From: UBA2144 sp964506185
GTDB lineage: Bacteria > Patescibacteriota > Gracilibacteria > Peribacterales > Peribacteraceae
Length of the DNA stretch: 35,304 nt
Reading direction: 5' to 3'
NCBI GenBank assembly: GCA_964506185.1
Contig: CAZDKL010000016.1
Coordinates: forward strand, 1 to 35,304
The position numbers and the translations under genes were made by a program. The stretch's first letter is position 1, and each line of letters begins with the position of its first letter. Positions 7,791 to 16,553 of the stretch are shown here, piece after piece. Below the pieces are notes generated by a model. It was not told the DNA's origin, did not search any database, and worked only from the letters and a program-made list of their open reading frames with translations.

Positions 7791-9313
7791 TGGTCTTTTG
7801 GAAGCATCGACTGGATGGCTGACTGTGGCATCCTGCCCACACAAACTAGAAGGGAATCGTTCGGTATAGATTTAATAGCTTTGGAGAATATTTCTGTGTC
7901 GCTCTCGTATCCATCTTCAAATGCATACGCTCTTTTCCTGTTTAGGAATACGATTCGATTAAAAACCCCTTTGGATAATGCTCCAAGTTCCTTATGTATA
8001 TGTTCTTGAGAAGTTCCAAGTTCTATTAATCCGCTTGTGAGGAGCGTTTTGTGTTCGAAAGGTTGAGACTTAGCCCATGTTATTGCTGCTTTGAAGCTGG
8101 CTGGACTCGCATTATGCGTGTCATCCAGAATTATTATGCCGCCGTCTTTGCGCATTGCAAAAGTATGCATTGCGGGACGGTAATTTTTGAGTTTCTGTGC
8201 GATCTCTTCAAGTTTCATTCCTAGGTGAGAGGCAACGGCAACAGTAAGAAGTACATTTGTTACATTGTGAGTACCGTGGATTGGGACAAAGAAGCGAACA
8301 TCCTTATGAGAGAATTCAATGCCATGCGAAGTCTCTTCAATGTCGAATGCTTCAAGGTCGGAAGGGCCTCCAGTGCTTACAAGAGTGGTATGGCATGGTG
8401 CTCTGTCTTTAAGCTGCGCACATAGTTCACTATCAGCATTTAAGAATGCATGTCCGTCAGATGGTAAAGACTCAATAAGTTCTGCTTTTGCATTCATCAA
8501 AGCTTCTTGAGATCCAAATAAACCAATGTGCTGAGTTCCGACAAAAGATATTACTCCAATAGTTGGCTTTGCAATTTTACATAGAAGAGAAATCTCGCCT
8601 TCTCGGTAAGCGCCCATCTCAACAATCATCACTTTAGCGTTAGAACTCTTTGGAAGTTTATTACTTATCCAAGCAGAGACTCCCATCTCGGTATTTACAT
8701 GTTCAGGAGTAGAAATTACATTCATGTCTTCCAAAACGTGCTTAAGAAGTTCTTTGGTAGTTGTCTTCCCCACGCTTCCTGTTATTCCGATTATCGTAAG
8801 ATCTGTTCTTTTACTCCTAATTATTTTAGCTCTATTCATTACACGTCTCTTAAGTATTTTATCAATAGGAGACCAGAGGATTGCTGAAGCCATTAGAAAC
8901 AACGGCTGAAGTAATGGTATGAAAACTAAGTGATAGTGTGTGGTCTGAAGTCTGTGTGGCAAACTGGAAATAAAAGTTAGGATCAATGCTGTCGCGATTA
9001 GAGTAATTGCTTTTTTGGTCCAGACAGGTTTCGGATGTTTATTTAATAGGAGCTGAAGAATGCTAACTATTAGGTATCCGACTAAGGTTATAATGATCCA
9101 ATTTGCAAGTAGCCCATAGTAGCCAAGTCCTCCACAAATAATCAAAAGTGTAGGTCTAAAGATTCCAAAAAACTGCCTCAAGAATCCCTCACTTCTAAGA
9201 TGTTCCCTTAAGCGATCTATTCTCCATTCTTTAATTTGCCAAAGATATGCAAATATTACCAGCGGAGAGGCTGATGCTATCGTTGTGATGATGGCAAGAA
9301 GATAAGGACTCAT
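7781..9313 (-). CDS. murF: MurF-type Mur ligase with N-terminal membrane domain
   Basis: UDP-MurNAc-tripeptide:D-Ala-D-Ala ligase family; the reaction completes the pentapeptide precursor using ATP. The protein is 510 residues, longer than the usual ~450, because residues 1-150 contain about four to five hydrophobic segments (for example LLIICGGLGYYGLLANWIII and VFIPLLQPLFLMASAILW). The ligase part starts near residue 172: P-loop GITGSVGKTTTK (176-187), then NTEMGVSAWI, MIVEMGAYREGEI, GTHNVTNVLLTVAVA and ILDDTHNASPASFKAA, all typical of MurF. The membrane domain should tether the ligase to the cytoplasmic membrane, close to MraY and FemAB. It starts 23 bp after the hydrolase gene. The family is firm; exact substrate is inferred. 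Confidence 0.85.
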   Translation of the reverse strand: MSPYLLAIITTIASASPLVIFAYLWQIKEWRIDRLREHLRSEGFLRQFFGIFRPTLLIICGGLGYYGLLANWIIITLVGYLIVSILQLLLNKHPKPVWTKKAITLIATALILTFISSLPHRLQTTHYHLVFIPLLQPLFLMASAILWSPIDKILKRRVMNRAKIIRSKRTDLTIIGITGSVGKTTTKELLKHVLEDMNVISTPEHVNTEMGVSAWISNKLPKSSNAKVMIVEMGAYREGEISLLCKIAKPTIGVISFVGTQHIGLFGSQEALMNAKAELIESLPSDGHAFLNADSELCAQLKDRAPCHTTLVSTGGPSDLEAFDIEETSHGIEFSHKDVRFFVPIHGTHNVTNVLLTVAVASHLGMKLEEIAQKLKNYRPAMHTFAMRKDGGIIILDDTHNASPASFKAAITWAKSQPFEHKTLLTSGLIELGTSQEHIHKELGALSKGVFNRIVFLNRKRAYAFEDGYESDTEIFSKAIKSIPNDSLLVCVGRMPQSAIQSMLPKDQVN

Positions 9314-9336
9314 TTGGAGGCACAGGATAGCTTATT

Positions 9337-10053
9337 TTAACCAATCTTTGACAGTATTACCTCTGCAATATTTTGAGCTTTATCCCTATGTAATCTATGT
9401 CCTATGCCAGGGAAAATGTGGAGCTCGCTTCCTTTAATTTCCTTTTTCATGATATGTGCATCGGCAATTGGAGTCATCTTGTCGTTATCTCCCCAGAAAA
9501 TGTCGGTCGGAACATTAATAATATTAAGAACTGGTTTCAAGTCCTCCTGAGTCACCTTCACTAGAGTTTTTTGCATCAGAGGGGAAGCCTGTTCGTAGTC
9601 ATGCACTCTCAGAATCTTATAAAGAAATGATTTAGCAACTTTTTTAAGAAGCCTTAGCCCGGGAATAGAGAGAATTGCATTTCCAAGCTTAGCAATCGTC
9701 AGACCAATTATTCTTTTTATGTGCTTTGGCCGCTTGATACCTGCGGCTGCACATAGAAATAAGTGGTTTATTTGAAGATTACCTCTGGTTACCAGCTTAA
9801 TGGCGATTCGGCCGCCAAGTGAGTGGCCAAGAAGGTTTATTTCTTGAAGTTGATTTTCATTTATCCATTTTTCAACCCACTCAGCGAAGTCATCAACCGA
9901 AAATGGGTGGTTAGGTTCAGATTCAGATCCAAAGCCTGGCAGGTCAGGTGCCAAAACTTTCAAATTGGGATTATTCATGGCTTCTCGTAGCTCATTAAAG
10001 GATTCAGAGCTCCCTCCCCAGCCATGTAAACATAATAAAATTGGATTGTGCAT
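9337..10053 (-). CDS. Alpha/beta-hydrolase
   Basis: 238-residue alpha/beta-hydrolase fold protein. Visible are the oxyanion region LCLHGWGGS (residues 7-15), PDLPGFGSE, the nucleophile elbow GHSLGG (Ser78), the acid in DIFWGDNDKMTP and the catalytic His in FPGIGHRLH. All triad positions are intact, so it should be active. There is no signal peptide, so it is probably cytoplasmic. It is the first gene of the minus-strand run that continues with murF, degT-like and femAB. Substrate unknown; family members include esterases and haloperoxidase- or BioH-like enzymes. TATACT lies 9 bases before the ATG. Confidence 0.85.
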   Translation of the reverse strand: MHNPILLCLHGWGGSSESFNELREAMNNPNLKVLAPDLPGFGSESEPNHPFSVDDFAEWVEKWINENQLQEINLLGHSLGGRIAIKLVTRGNLQINHLFLCAAAGIKRPKHIKRIIGLTIAKLGNAILSIPGLRLLKKVAKSFLYKILRVHDYEQASPLMQKTLVKVTQEDLKPVLNIINVPTDIFWGDNDKMTPIADAHIMKKEIKGSELHIFPGIGHRLHRDKAQNIAEVILSKIG

Positions 10054-10062
10054 ACTGTATCA

Positions 10063-10068
10063 AGTATA
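10063..10068 (-). promoter_or_regulatory. -10 box of the hydrolase-murF-degT-femAB operon
   Basis: TATACT on the minus strand, ending 9 bases before the ATG at 10053. A possible -35, GTGACC, about 17 bases upstream falls within the 7-bp repeat array. Predicted start leaves a leader of only a few bases. Confidence 0.45.
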
Positions 10069-10072
10069 GGGG

Positions 10073-10121
10073 GTCACGAGTCACGGGTCACGAGTCTCTC
10101 GACTTGAGACGCGTGACACGA
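10073..10121. repeat. Degenerate 7-bp repeat array with hairpin, divergent intergenic region
   Basis: Successive heptamers GTCACGA, GTCACGG, GTCACGA, GTCTCTC, GACTTGA, GACGCGT, GACACGA. Within it 10087-10098 and 10106-10117 form a 12-base stem with one mismatch and a 7-base loop. It lies between two divergent operons. Confidence 0.75.
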
Positions 10122-10216
10122 AACACTCTAATGACAACACTACCGTAATCAAGTCAATATGTACCTTAATATCATTTTGGTAAAGTGCCATCAAATTATT
10201 ACCACACTTCTAAAAT

Positions 10217-12010
10217 ATGAAAAACCTGCTATTCACAACCCTATTTGTCGTATTTGTTGCAGTAACTGCTGCCTGTGTACCAAATAAGCAACCTAAAATT
10301 ATAAGCGATCCCAATGCCAGCGTCAGAGTGGATGAATCACTTACACCTGCTGAATTGAATCTGAATGAGAAGCGCGCAGTTATAGCTGAAGCCTATGCAA
10401 AATTGGATTCCGAGTTTGGCAAAGATGGGCAACCGCCCAAAGAGTTCCCAATAATAAGCAATTACCACAAGGTATTCGTTACTTTTATTGGCGATAACAG
10501 AGTAAGATGTTGTCAGAGTGGAAAAGGTAAAGAAGCAGACTCAAATCCGAGTCAGACAGACATTAGCACTGCTACAAAAAAATGTATTGGTGACGATCGC
10601 TTTGGAGGAGAAACCAAAAAGAGCGAAGTTGTTGACACCGAAATAATCGCAACGTATCTTTACAATAAGAGGGAAGTTAAAGGAGGACTAAAGGCAGCAA
10701 AAAAAAATATTGAGTTGGGGGTTCACAGTATAGAAGTTGAGCAAGGTTCCGATAATGCTTATTACAAGGCTTCAGTTCCTATCAAGAGCAATCTAAGCCA
10801 CAAAAAAGCATTGAAAAAACTTTGCAAGAAAGCAGGGCTAAGCAAAAAGTGCTATGACGAACCCGCCACAAGAATTTATATGTATGATACCCTTGAATTC
10901 AAGGGAAACAGAAATGGAGATGTGGTAGATCTTAGTCGTCAAAATGTACTCTTCTCGAAAGAAGAGATTGATGAAGATATGGTTAATGAGAGACTGCTAT
11001 TTGCTAGAGATTGGTTTGTTAACAATACTAATGAGGATACCGGGATGATCGAATATGCATACTATCCGAGCAAAGACGAATACTCTGATGACAACAATCA
11101 TGTTAGACAGCTTGCGACAATTTGGGCAGTTGCGACTCTTAGAAATTATTTTAACGACAAATCTTTGAATGATTTGATCTATACAACTCTTGATCACTAC
11201 TTGCAATATAAAAAATGTGAAAAGGACCATTGTTACCTCGACATTGATGGAAAAACCAAGCTAGGTTACAGCGCGTTCGTTATATTGGCTTTATTGGAAG
11301 CGAAAGAATATCCAAACTCGGAAGAAATTCGAGAAGAATTTGCCAGGGGAGTTCTTTATCAGCAACAAGAAGATGGATCGTATAGGACTTACTTTAATTC
11401 GGACAAAATGTCTGGTGAAGCTTTCTACCCCGGTGAAGCAATGCTGGCGATAATGAAGCTTTACAAGGAAACAGGGGACAAAAAATACTTACAATCTGTT
11501 GGAAATGCAGTTCCCTACTACATGGATTATTGGAATAAATCGAAATCAATACTCTCATTTATTCCGTGGCATTCTCAGGCGCAAAGTCTATACTACGAGG
11601 AAACCAAAGACAGGCAAGTGGCTGAGTTTATTTTCAAAATTAACGATTATTTAATAGATAAATTCCAGGTGCGTGAAAGTCCTTACAAAGACGAAATAGG
11701 TGGATTCCCGCCACTTAAACCTTGCTTCTTAACTCAAACTGATGCAGAAGGAACAATCGATGCTTACAGAGTGGCAAAATTGTACGGAGATAAACAAAGG
11801 GAAATTAAATATAAAGAATCACTTATAAACAGCTTTCGCTTCATTTTTCTTTCCCAGCACATTCCAGAGAACTCCTTTTATCTTAAGCATCCCAATAGGG
11901 CGATAGGAGGCTTTAGGCAGAGTCTGACTACAAATACTCAGCGATTGGATTTTACCCAACATGCTGTATTAGCTATGTTAAAAGCACTAGAGAACGGTGT
12001 ACTGGAGTAA
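10217..12010 (+). CDS. Lipoprotein with AMMECR1-like domain and alpha/alpha-toroid domain (first copy)
   Basis: 597 residues. A lipoprotein signal ends in VTAAC (Cys20). Residues about 47-230 follow the AMMECR1 family: KVFVTFIGDNRVRCC in place of the usual LFVTL-RGCIG, DDRFGG, LGVHSIEVEQG, then ALKKLCKKAGL and YMYDTLEFKG. Residues about 250-597 look like an alpha/alpha toroid of the six-hairpin glycosidase type (ATIWAVATLRNYF, FVILALLEAKEYPNSEEI, YPGEAMLAIMKLYKETGD, HSQAQSLYYEETKD, IGGFRQ, RLDFTQHAVLAMLKALE). AMMECR1 proteins are normally small and cytoplasmic, so an outward-facing fusion is odd. The next gene, 22 bp on, is a paralogue. No function is known. Domain calls come from motif reading and are moderately sure. 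Confidence 0.65.
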   Translation: MKNLLFTTLFVVFVAVTAACVPNKQPKIISDPNASVRVDESLTPAELNLNEKRAVIAEAYAKLDSEFGKDGQPPKEFPIISNYHKVFVTFIGDNRVRCCQSGKGKEADSNPSQTDISTATKKCIGDDRFGGETKKSEVVDTEIIATYLYNKREVKGGLKAAKKNIELGVHSIEVEQGSDNAYYKASVPIKSNLSHKKALKKLCKKAGLSKKCYDEPATRIYMYDTLEFKGNRNGDVVDLSRQNVLFSKEEIDEDMVNERLLFARDWFVNNTNEDTGMIEYAYYPSKDEYSDDNNHVRQLATIWAVATLRNYFNDKSLNDLIYTTLDHYLQYKKCEKDHCYLDIDGKTKLGYSAFVILALLEAKEYPNSEEIREEFARGVLYQQQEDGSYRTYFNSDKMSGEAFYPGEAMLAIMKLYKETGDKKYLQSVGNAVPYYMDYWNKSKSILSFIPWHSQAQSLYYEETKDRQVAEFIFKINDYLIDKFQVRESPYKDEIGGFPPLKPCFLTQTDAEGTIDAYRVAKLYGDKQREIKYKESLINSFRFIFLSQHIPENSFYLKHPNRAIGGFRQSLTTNTQRLDFTQHAVLAMLKALENGVLE

Positions 12011-12032
12011 TTGTGATTTACCTGCATCGACC

Positions 12033-13814
12033 ATGAAAAGAATATTTACTATAATGTTGATTGCTTTCGCACTTACTTCGTGTGGTACAGATGTTGATGT
12101 TAGCGCTTCTCTGATACGTGAGGGTGCCCTCTTGCATCCTGCCAGGCTTAACATTTCTGAAAAGAATGCATTAATTAGGTATGTACGTAATATGTTGTAT
12201 AGTAATTTTAGTGAAGATATTAAGTCGCCAGCTATGCCTGAGCTTATAGGATACGATAAATTATATGTAACTTTGTGGGACAATGGAGAAATAAGGTGTC
12301 GTAGGATAGGCAAAGCAGACAGAGAACAAGCGGGTTGGTGCAAGAAAGATATTTCTTCGGCGGTCAAACGATGTGTGAGCGATGACCGTTTTGGTGAAAA
12401 AAATAAAGAAAAGGATATGAGGAGTTGGGATGTTGAAATCACATATTTGTATGGAAGAAGAAAAGTAGATGGGGGCAAAGATAAATTGAGGGCGGAATTT
12501 GCTCTTGGTATAAACGGTTTGGAGGTTGAAAATGGAGATAAACGCGCAATTTTTAAAGAATCCGATCCCATTATTAAGCAATATGATTTTGACAAAACAA
12601 TTAAAAAGATATGTGAAAAAGCGGGTCTTAAATCAGATTGTGATCAGAATAAAAATACTACATTCTTCTTGTATGATTCAATTTCATTCTTAGGAGATCA
12701 AGCCTACAAAGAACCGTTTGATCTATACCGTCAAAACATCATATTTCCTGTATTTGGTTTTGGGCCAAACGTACTTATTGATAGGTTGAAGGTTATTAAA
12801 AAATATTTAATAGGTAATATTAATCCAGAAACAGGAAGATTATGGTATGAGTACTTTCCTACCGAGGACAAATATGACGAGTCTGGAAGCAGTGAAATTA
12901 GATTTATGGCAACATGCTGGGCTATGGCAGCATTGCAGAATCAACTAGAAAGCGATGATTTAAGTCCAATGATTAATAATATGTTGGATTATTATTTGAA
13001 AGACATGAGATGCGATGTGGACAAAGAATTTGGCGACTATTGTGTAATTGATACCGATGGAGGGAAGATAGCAAGCAATGCATTTATTCTTCTTGCGCTG
13101 ATTGAATATCCCGTTTATCCAAATTCAGAAGACATTAAGAAAAAATTAGCTGCAGGATTACTTCGCCAACAAAAAGAGAATGGAGCTTTTCTTACCAGAT
13201 TCAACTCTGGTGGCGAGAGAGGAAAAGACTATTACCCAGGCGAGGCTAAGTTAGCGCTAATGAGGTACCATCAAGAAACAAAAGATTCGAAATATATGAA
13301 TGCAGTTCAGAAGGCATTTCCATATTACAGAAAATATTGGCGTGGTAATAAAAACGCAGCCTTTGTCTCTTGGAACACCCAAGCATATAAGATTCTTTAT
13401 GATGTGACGAAGAGTAAAATGATAGCTTCATTCATTTTTGAAATGAATGATTGGATTGTCAAAAATGAGCAAGTTCATGAAAGCTTGTACAAAGACGAAA
13501 TCGGCGGTATGCCAAAGAAATCCCCTCGTTTTTCGACCTCTGTATATGTGCAAGGAATTAATGATGCTTACTCTGTAGCAGTAGCGGAAAGAGATCATAA
13601 AAGAACAGTTAGATATAGAGATTCCATAAAAAGTGGAATTAGATTTATATTATTATCTCAATATGTTTATTTAAATTCCTATTACCTTCCCAATGAAGAG
13701 AGGGCTTACGGGGGTTTTAGGTATTCTTTGACGAAAAATAATATGCGGATTGATTTCACTCAACATGCCATATTCGCAATACTTAAGGCGCTTGAAAACG
13801 GATTGTATGAATAG
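12033..13814 (+). CDS. Lipoprotein with AMMECR1-like domain and alpha/alpha-toroid domain (second copy)
   Basis: 593 residues from ATG 12033, chosen because it gives a clean lipoprotein signal (MKRIFTIMLIAFALTSC, Cys17); the open frame reaches back to 11997 into the preceding gene. Same layout as the first copy: AMMECR1-like part (KLYVTLWDNGEIRC, SDDRFGEK, LGINGLEVENG, IKKICEKAGLK, FFLYDSISFLG), then the toroid (FMATCWAMAALQNQL, YPGEAKLALMRYHQETKD, AYKILYDVTKSKM, YGGFRYSLTKNN, RIDFTQHAIFAILKALENG). The two copies are clearly related along their whole length but diverged, so the duplication is old. They are probably co-transcribed. Both lack the RGCIG core of classical AMMECR1. Function unknown; cell-surface sugar binding or processing would fit the toroid. 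Confidence 0.65.
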   Translation: MKRIFTIMLIAFALTSCGTDVDVSASLIREGALLHPARLNISEKNALIRYVRNMLYSNFSEDIKSPAMPELIGYDKLYVTLWDNGEIRCRRIGKADREQAGWCKKDISSAVKRCVSDDRFGEKNKEKDMRSWDVEITYLYGRRKVDGGKDKLRAEFALGINGLEVENGDKRAIFKESDPIIKQYDFDKTIKKICEKAGLKSDCDQNKNTTFFLYDSISFLGDQAYKEPFDLYRQNIIFPVFGFGPNVLIDRLKVIKKYLIGNINPETGRLWYEYFPTEDKYDESGSSEIRFMATCWAMAALQNQLESDDLSPMINNMLDYYLKDMRCDVDKEFGDYCVIDTDGGKIASNAFILLALIEYPVYPNSEDIKKKLAAGLLRQQKENGAFLTRFNSGGERGKDYYPGEAKLALMRYHQETKDSKYMNAVQKAFPYYRKYWRGNKNAAFVSWNTQAYKILYDVTKSKMIASFIFEMNDWIVKNEQVHESLYKDEIGGMPKKSPRFSTSVYVQGINDAYSVAVAERDHKRTVRYRDSIKSGIRFILLSQYVYLNSYYLPNEERAYGGFRYSLTKNNMRIDFTQHAIFAILKALENGLYE

Positions 13815-13890
13815 AATTTAAGTAAAATCCTCTGGACATATCACTATAGCCCCTAGTAAAGTGAGCTACTCATAATTACCAATTATTTAT

Positions 13891-14163
13891 ATGCTCAAGA
13901 AATCTCTCATCAGCTCCGCAATTCTTGCAGGAAGCCTCGTTAGTACTCCAGCTTTTGCATTATTTTGGAGCGATTTTCGATTAGATCCGCCATTAGATTC
14001 TAGAACAATGGCTATTCGAAGCTCGGAAGGTTGGCCCGATTGGATTGGAAAGCTTTACGCAGAGCTTCCTCCCGTCATTGTAGAAGCTGGAAACGATCAG
14101 GAGCCGGTCAAGGCTTCTGAAGATGAAAACGAATGGCCAAGTTGGATTGGACAGCTTAAGTAA
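13891..14163 (+). CDS. Small secreted protein with duplicated WPxWIGxL motif
   Basis: 90 residues with a clear Sec signal peptide (MLKKSLISSAILAGSLVSTPAFA, cut after AFA). The mature part of about 67 residues has WPDWIGKL in the middle and WPSWIGQL at the very end, linked by an acidic stretch. I know no family with this motif. The gene follows the two AMMECR1-toroid lipoproteins after 76 bp on the same strand, so its product may act with them outside the membrane. The signal peptide and the repeated motif argue that it is a real gene. Confidence 0.65.
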   Translation: MLKKSLISSAILAGSLVSTPAFALFWSDFRLDPPLDSRTMAIRSSEGWPDWIGKLYAELPPVIVEAGNDQEPVKASEDENEWPSWIGQLK

Positions 14164-14174
14164 TATCTTTTATT

Positions 14175-14251
14175 TGGTGCCACGGGCTGGGATCGAACCA
14201 GCGACCTCGGGCTTATGAGTCCCGCGCTCTAACCAACTGAGCTACCGTGGC
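14175..14251 (-). tRNA. tRNA-Met (CAU)
   Basis: 77-nt cloverleaf on the minus strand. Acceptor arms GCCACGG (14251-14245) and CCGTGGC pair fully, with encoded CCA at 14177-14175. D-arm AGCTCAGTTGGTTAGAGC, anticodon loop CTCATAA with CAU, and T-arm GGTTCGATCC are standard. The fully paired acceptor end excludes an initiator tRNA. CAU could instead be the lysidine-modified tRNA-Ile2, which cannot be settled from sequence alone. Confidence 0.93.
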
Positions 14252-14337
14252 TGAGGTCTTGAATATAATAGAATATTATCAGTATATTTGCATATTGAAA
14301 AAGAATTAAGGGTTTTATAGGATTAGAAGTCCTGAGT

Positions 14338-14784
14338 ATGGTTGATGTATTACCGCCACCACCGGTGACCGGAGGGGAATCGATGATCGGTACACCACCG
14401 CCAATATTTAATGAAGCAGGATTCGGGGAAGTTCCGGAGATTTTCAACGAATTTGGTTTTGGGGAGGTTCCAGAGATATTCAACGAGTTTGGCTTTGGTA
14501 CTGTTCCGAATTTCGGACCGACTCCACCTCCACCTCCAGTTCCACCACCTATTATTTGCCCTGTAGATCCTGCAGTTTATGAGCCTGCTATAGATGCTGG
14601 GGCAGTAACAGTTACAAGTGATGTCGGTGTAATTGCTGCGGAGACGGAAGCGGGAGTAGCAAGTGTTGCCGGAGCTGAAGCCGGAGCAGTTAGTCTTGCT
14701 GGAACAGAGGCGGCTGCCTCAAGTGCAGTTGCGTTTGACTGTCTCGCTGTAGTAGGGGAGATGGCAGGGATTTTGGCTTTGTAA
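14338..14784 (+). CDS. Pro/Ala-rich repeat protein, unknown function
   Basis: 148 residues in three parts: a proline-rich start (LPPPPVTGGE), nearly three copies of a 12-residue repeat (FGEVPEIFNEFG, DNA about 14410-14515), a second proline stretch (PTPPPPPVPPP), and an Ala/Val/Gly-rich, mildly hydrophobic C-terminus. There is no signal peptide, Shine-Dalgarno or recognised domain. The stop codon directly abuts that of the convergent glycosyltransferase gene. The biased composition means it could be non-coding; the clean in-frame repeats favour a gene. Confidence 0.45.
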   Translation: MVDVLPPPPVTGGESMIGTPPPIFNEAGFGEVPEIFNEFGFGEVPEIFNEFGFGTVPNFGPTPPPPPVPPPIICPVDPAVYEPAIDAGAVTVTSDVGVIAAETEAGVASVAGAEAGAVSLAGTEAAASSAVAFDCLAVVGEMAGILAL

Positions 14785-16098
14785 TTATCTAGTAATCCAT
14801 CCTCGTTTCCTCGCGGTCAGGCAACCATACAAAGTTAGCCAATAAAGAAAGCACTCATAGAACAGCATGTACTTTATAAGTCCCAAAATCTTATCTCGAG
14901 CATCAAAGACAATGAATATGTTCCTAATAAACAAGAATAGAATGCTTCCGGGCAGAATAAGTGTCCAAAAGAGCTGAGGGTTTAAGAAGACCGACAGCCA
15001 AACAGCGCATCTTATTCCAAGAGTCATGTAAGGCATGGTTAAATCCCAAAGAAAAATCTGTAAGAATAATAACTTCTTGTTTTGCCATGCATATGAGAGC
15101 GTATATGTCGCATCGCGAACATATCCACGCTTCCAGCGTAGCTGTTGCTTTAAATATTTGATTACTGTTGAAGGAGTTTCGGTAAACACTTTTGCTTTTG
15201 GGACATAAACAACGCTGTATCCACGTTGAAGAACTAGATTTGTTAAGAATCTATCTTCTGATGAAGTGCAAAGTGCTCCAAAAAAACGTTCTTCTATCAT
15301 GTTATCCACGATTTCCTTAAATATGACGGTCTTGTGGGCGGCAAGTGCGCCGCTGCAACAGTCAACTATTCCGAATGAAGATTGGGCTTTGCGTCGTATA
15401 TTCAGAGATATCCAATATTGCGCTCCAATCATTTTTGTAAGCCAGTTTTGGTTTTCGTTGCTGAGCCTTACATCTCCGGTTGCAGCTCCAATTTCGGGTA
15501 GTTTCAATGGTTCAACCACTCTTATGAGGGTCTCTTTCTCTACTTGAGTATCGCTATCGACTGTAATTATGAATTTATGGTTAGTTACCAAGTTCTTAGC
15601 AGCAAAATGTAGAGCTGATCTTTTGCCTTGATTGCTTTTAAATCGATGGACGGTTACATGCTTTCGTCTGGAAAGCTTAGTAAGTACTTTTCCAATGCTA
15701 TTTGTTGACCCGTCATCAATGACAAAGACATCTTTGTTGCCGTCAGCTTTCAAAATTGAGGTTACGGTGCGCTCAAGTACTTTCGGAGGCTCGTTATAAC
15801 AGGGGATTAATACTGCAATCTTTTCGTTTTTGTAACTAGGATACTTTTTACTTAGAACTTCAGTCAGAAATAGCAGAGTATAGTAGTACCAAGTAAAAAT
15901 GAGCAGGAGAACGTAGTAAGTCTTTGTAAATATTCTCCAAAAAGCATCATTTGTACTTAAGAATGTAACAATAAAAACTCCAAATGAAAGAAAAGCAGCA
16001 ATTATCAGTAATAAATAAAAGACATGTTGAAGAATTGCATGAGATGGAACAGCAGTTTTAACTGAGGTGCGCCGGAGCGGACAATATGAGTAACTCAT
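14785..16098 (-). CDS. Processive family 2 glycosyltransferase (NodC/hyaluronan synthase-like)
   Basis: Membrane glycosyltransferase that should polymerise a polysaccharide from UDP-sugars and pass it across the membrane. I start at ATG 16098 (437 residues); GTG 16116 is an alternative. Two hydrophobic segments near the N-terminus precede the GT2 domain: VLIPCYNEPP, VIDDGSTN, VDSDTQV (DxD), SSEDRFLTN (catalytic-base region) and QQLRWKRG (QxxRW, typical of processive enzymes). Three or more membrane segments follow. CCSGALAAHK matches the acceptor region of the NodC/HAS group. It overlaps the upstream small gene by 41 bp and is probably co-transcribed with it. Product unknown. Confidence 0.85.
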   Translation of the reverse strand: MSYSYCPLRRTSVKTAVPSHAILQHVFYLLLIIAAFLSFGVFIVTFLSTNDAFWRIFTKTYYVLLLIFTWYYYTLLFLTEVLSKKYPSYKNEKIAVLIPCYNEPPKVLERTVTSILKADGNKDVFVIDDGSTNSIGKVLTKLSRRKHVTVHRFKSNQGKRSALHFAAKNLVTNHKFIITVDSDTQVEKETLIRVVEPLKLPEIGAATGDVRLSNENQNWLTKMIGAQYWISLNIRRKAQSSFGIVDCCSGALAAHKTVIFKEIVDNMIEERFFGALCTSSEDRFLTNLVLQRGYSVVYVPKAKVFTETPSTVIKYLKQQLRWKRGYVRDATYTLSYAWQNKKLLFLQIFLWDLTMPYMTLGIRCAVWLSVFLNPQLFWTLILPGSILFLFIRNIFIVFDARDKILGLIKYMLFYECFLYWLTLYGCLTARKRGWITR

Positions 16099-16486
16099 AA
16101 ATAGAAAGCGGAACACAATGGAAGGGAGTTATTCCGAAATCATCCTCAAGGTCTTTCAATTTGATAGAATTTTCTGTTCCTTCAAGAACGATAAATTCAG
16201 AATCATCGATTTCTATATTGCTAGTGCTCAGATTATAAATATCTCCAAGAGTTGATATTGAATCGTCAGACAATGTGCAAAGTTGTTTTGCAGGAAGCCA
16301 CGATTTGGAGTTCGGGTCTTCGACAAGTATCACCGTATCGACATTGATGAACATTGCATTGGATCTAAGGGCCGATGCATATGCCTTATTCTTATTCCCG
16401 CCAGAAATATTCGACAATGAGTGAGATGTGAAGAGTATCAATGCACAGAATGCGGCCGACCAGATGAATATCCTATTTCGGGACAT
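16058..16486 (-). CDS. Small exported or membrane-anchored protein, unknown function
   Basis: 142 residues with one N-terminal hydrophobic segment (IFIWSAAFCALILF) that could be a signal anchor. The remainder is a mixed sequence with two central Cys residues and no motif I recognise. It lies between the SLH protease and the glycosyltransferase on the same strand and overlaps the latter's start, suggesting coupling. A TATAAT-like box (minus strand) lies about 15 bases before the ATG. Its partner may be the glycosyltransferase, but only by position. Confidence 0.55.
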   Translation of the reverse strand: MSRNRIFIWSAAFCALILFTSHSLSNISGGNKNKAYASALRSNAMFINVDTVILVEDPNSKSWLPAKQLCTLSDDSISTLGDIYNLSTSNIEIDDSEFIVLEGTENSIKLKDLEDDFGITPFHCVPLSIYELLILSAPAHLS

Positions 16487-16553
16487 AGGCCGGACATGTT
16501 AATTATATTTAACAATATAGCAATTAATAAGATATGTTTATTTTTGCGAGTAT

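Noticed and set aside
14229..14483. 84-codon minus-strand frame with Gly/Ser/Pro repeats
   Set aside because: It is the reverse of the repeat protein gene and overlaps the tRNA; the plus-strand reading is longer.
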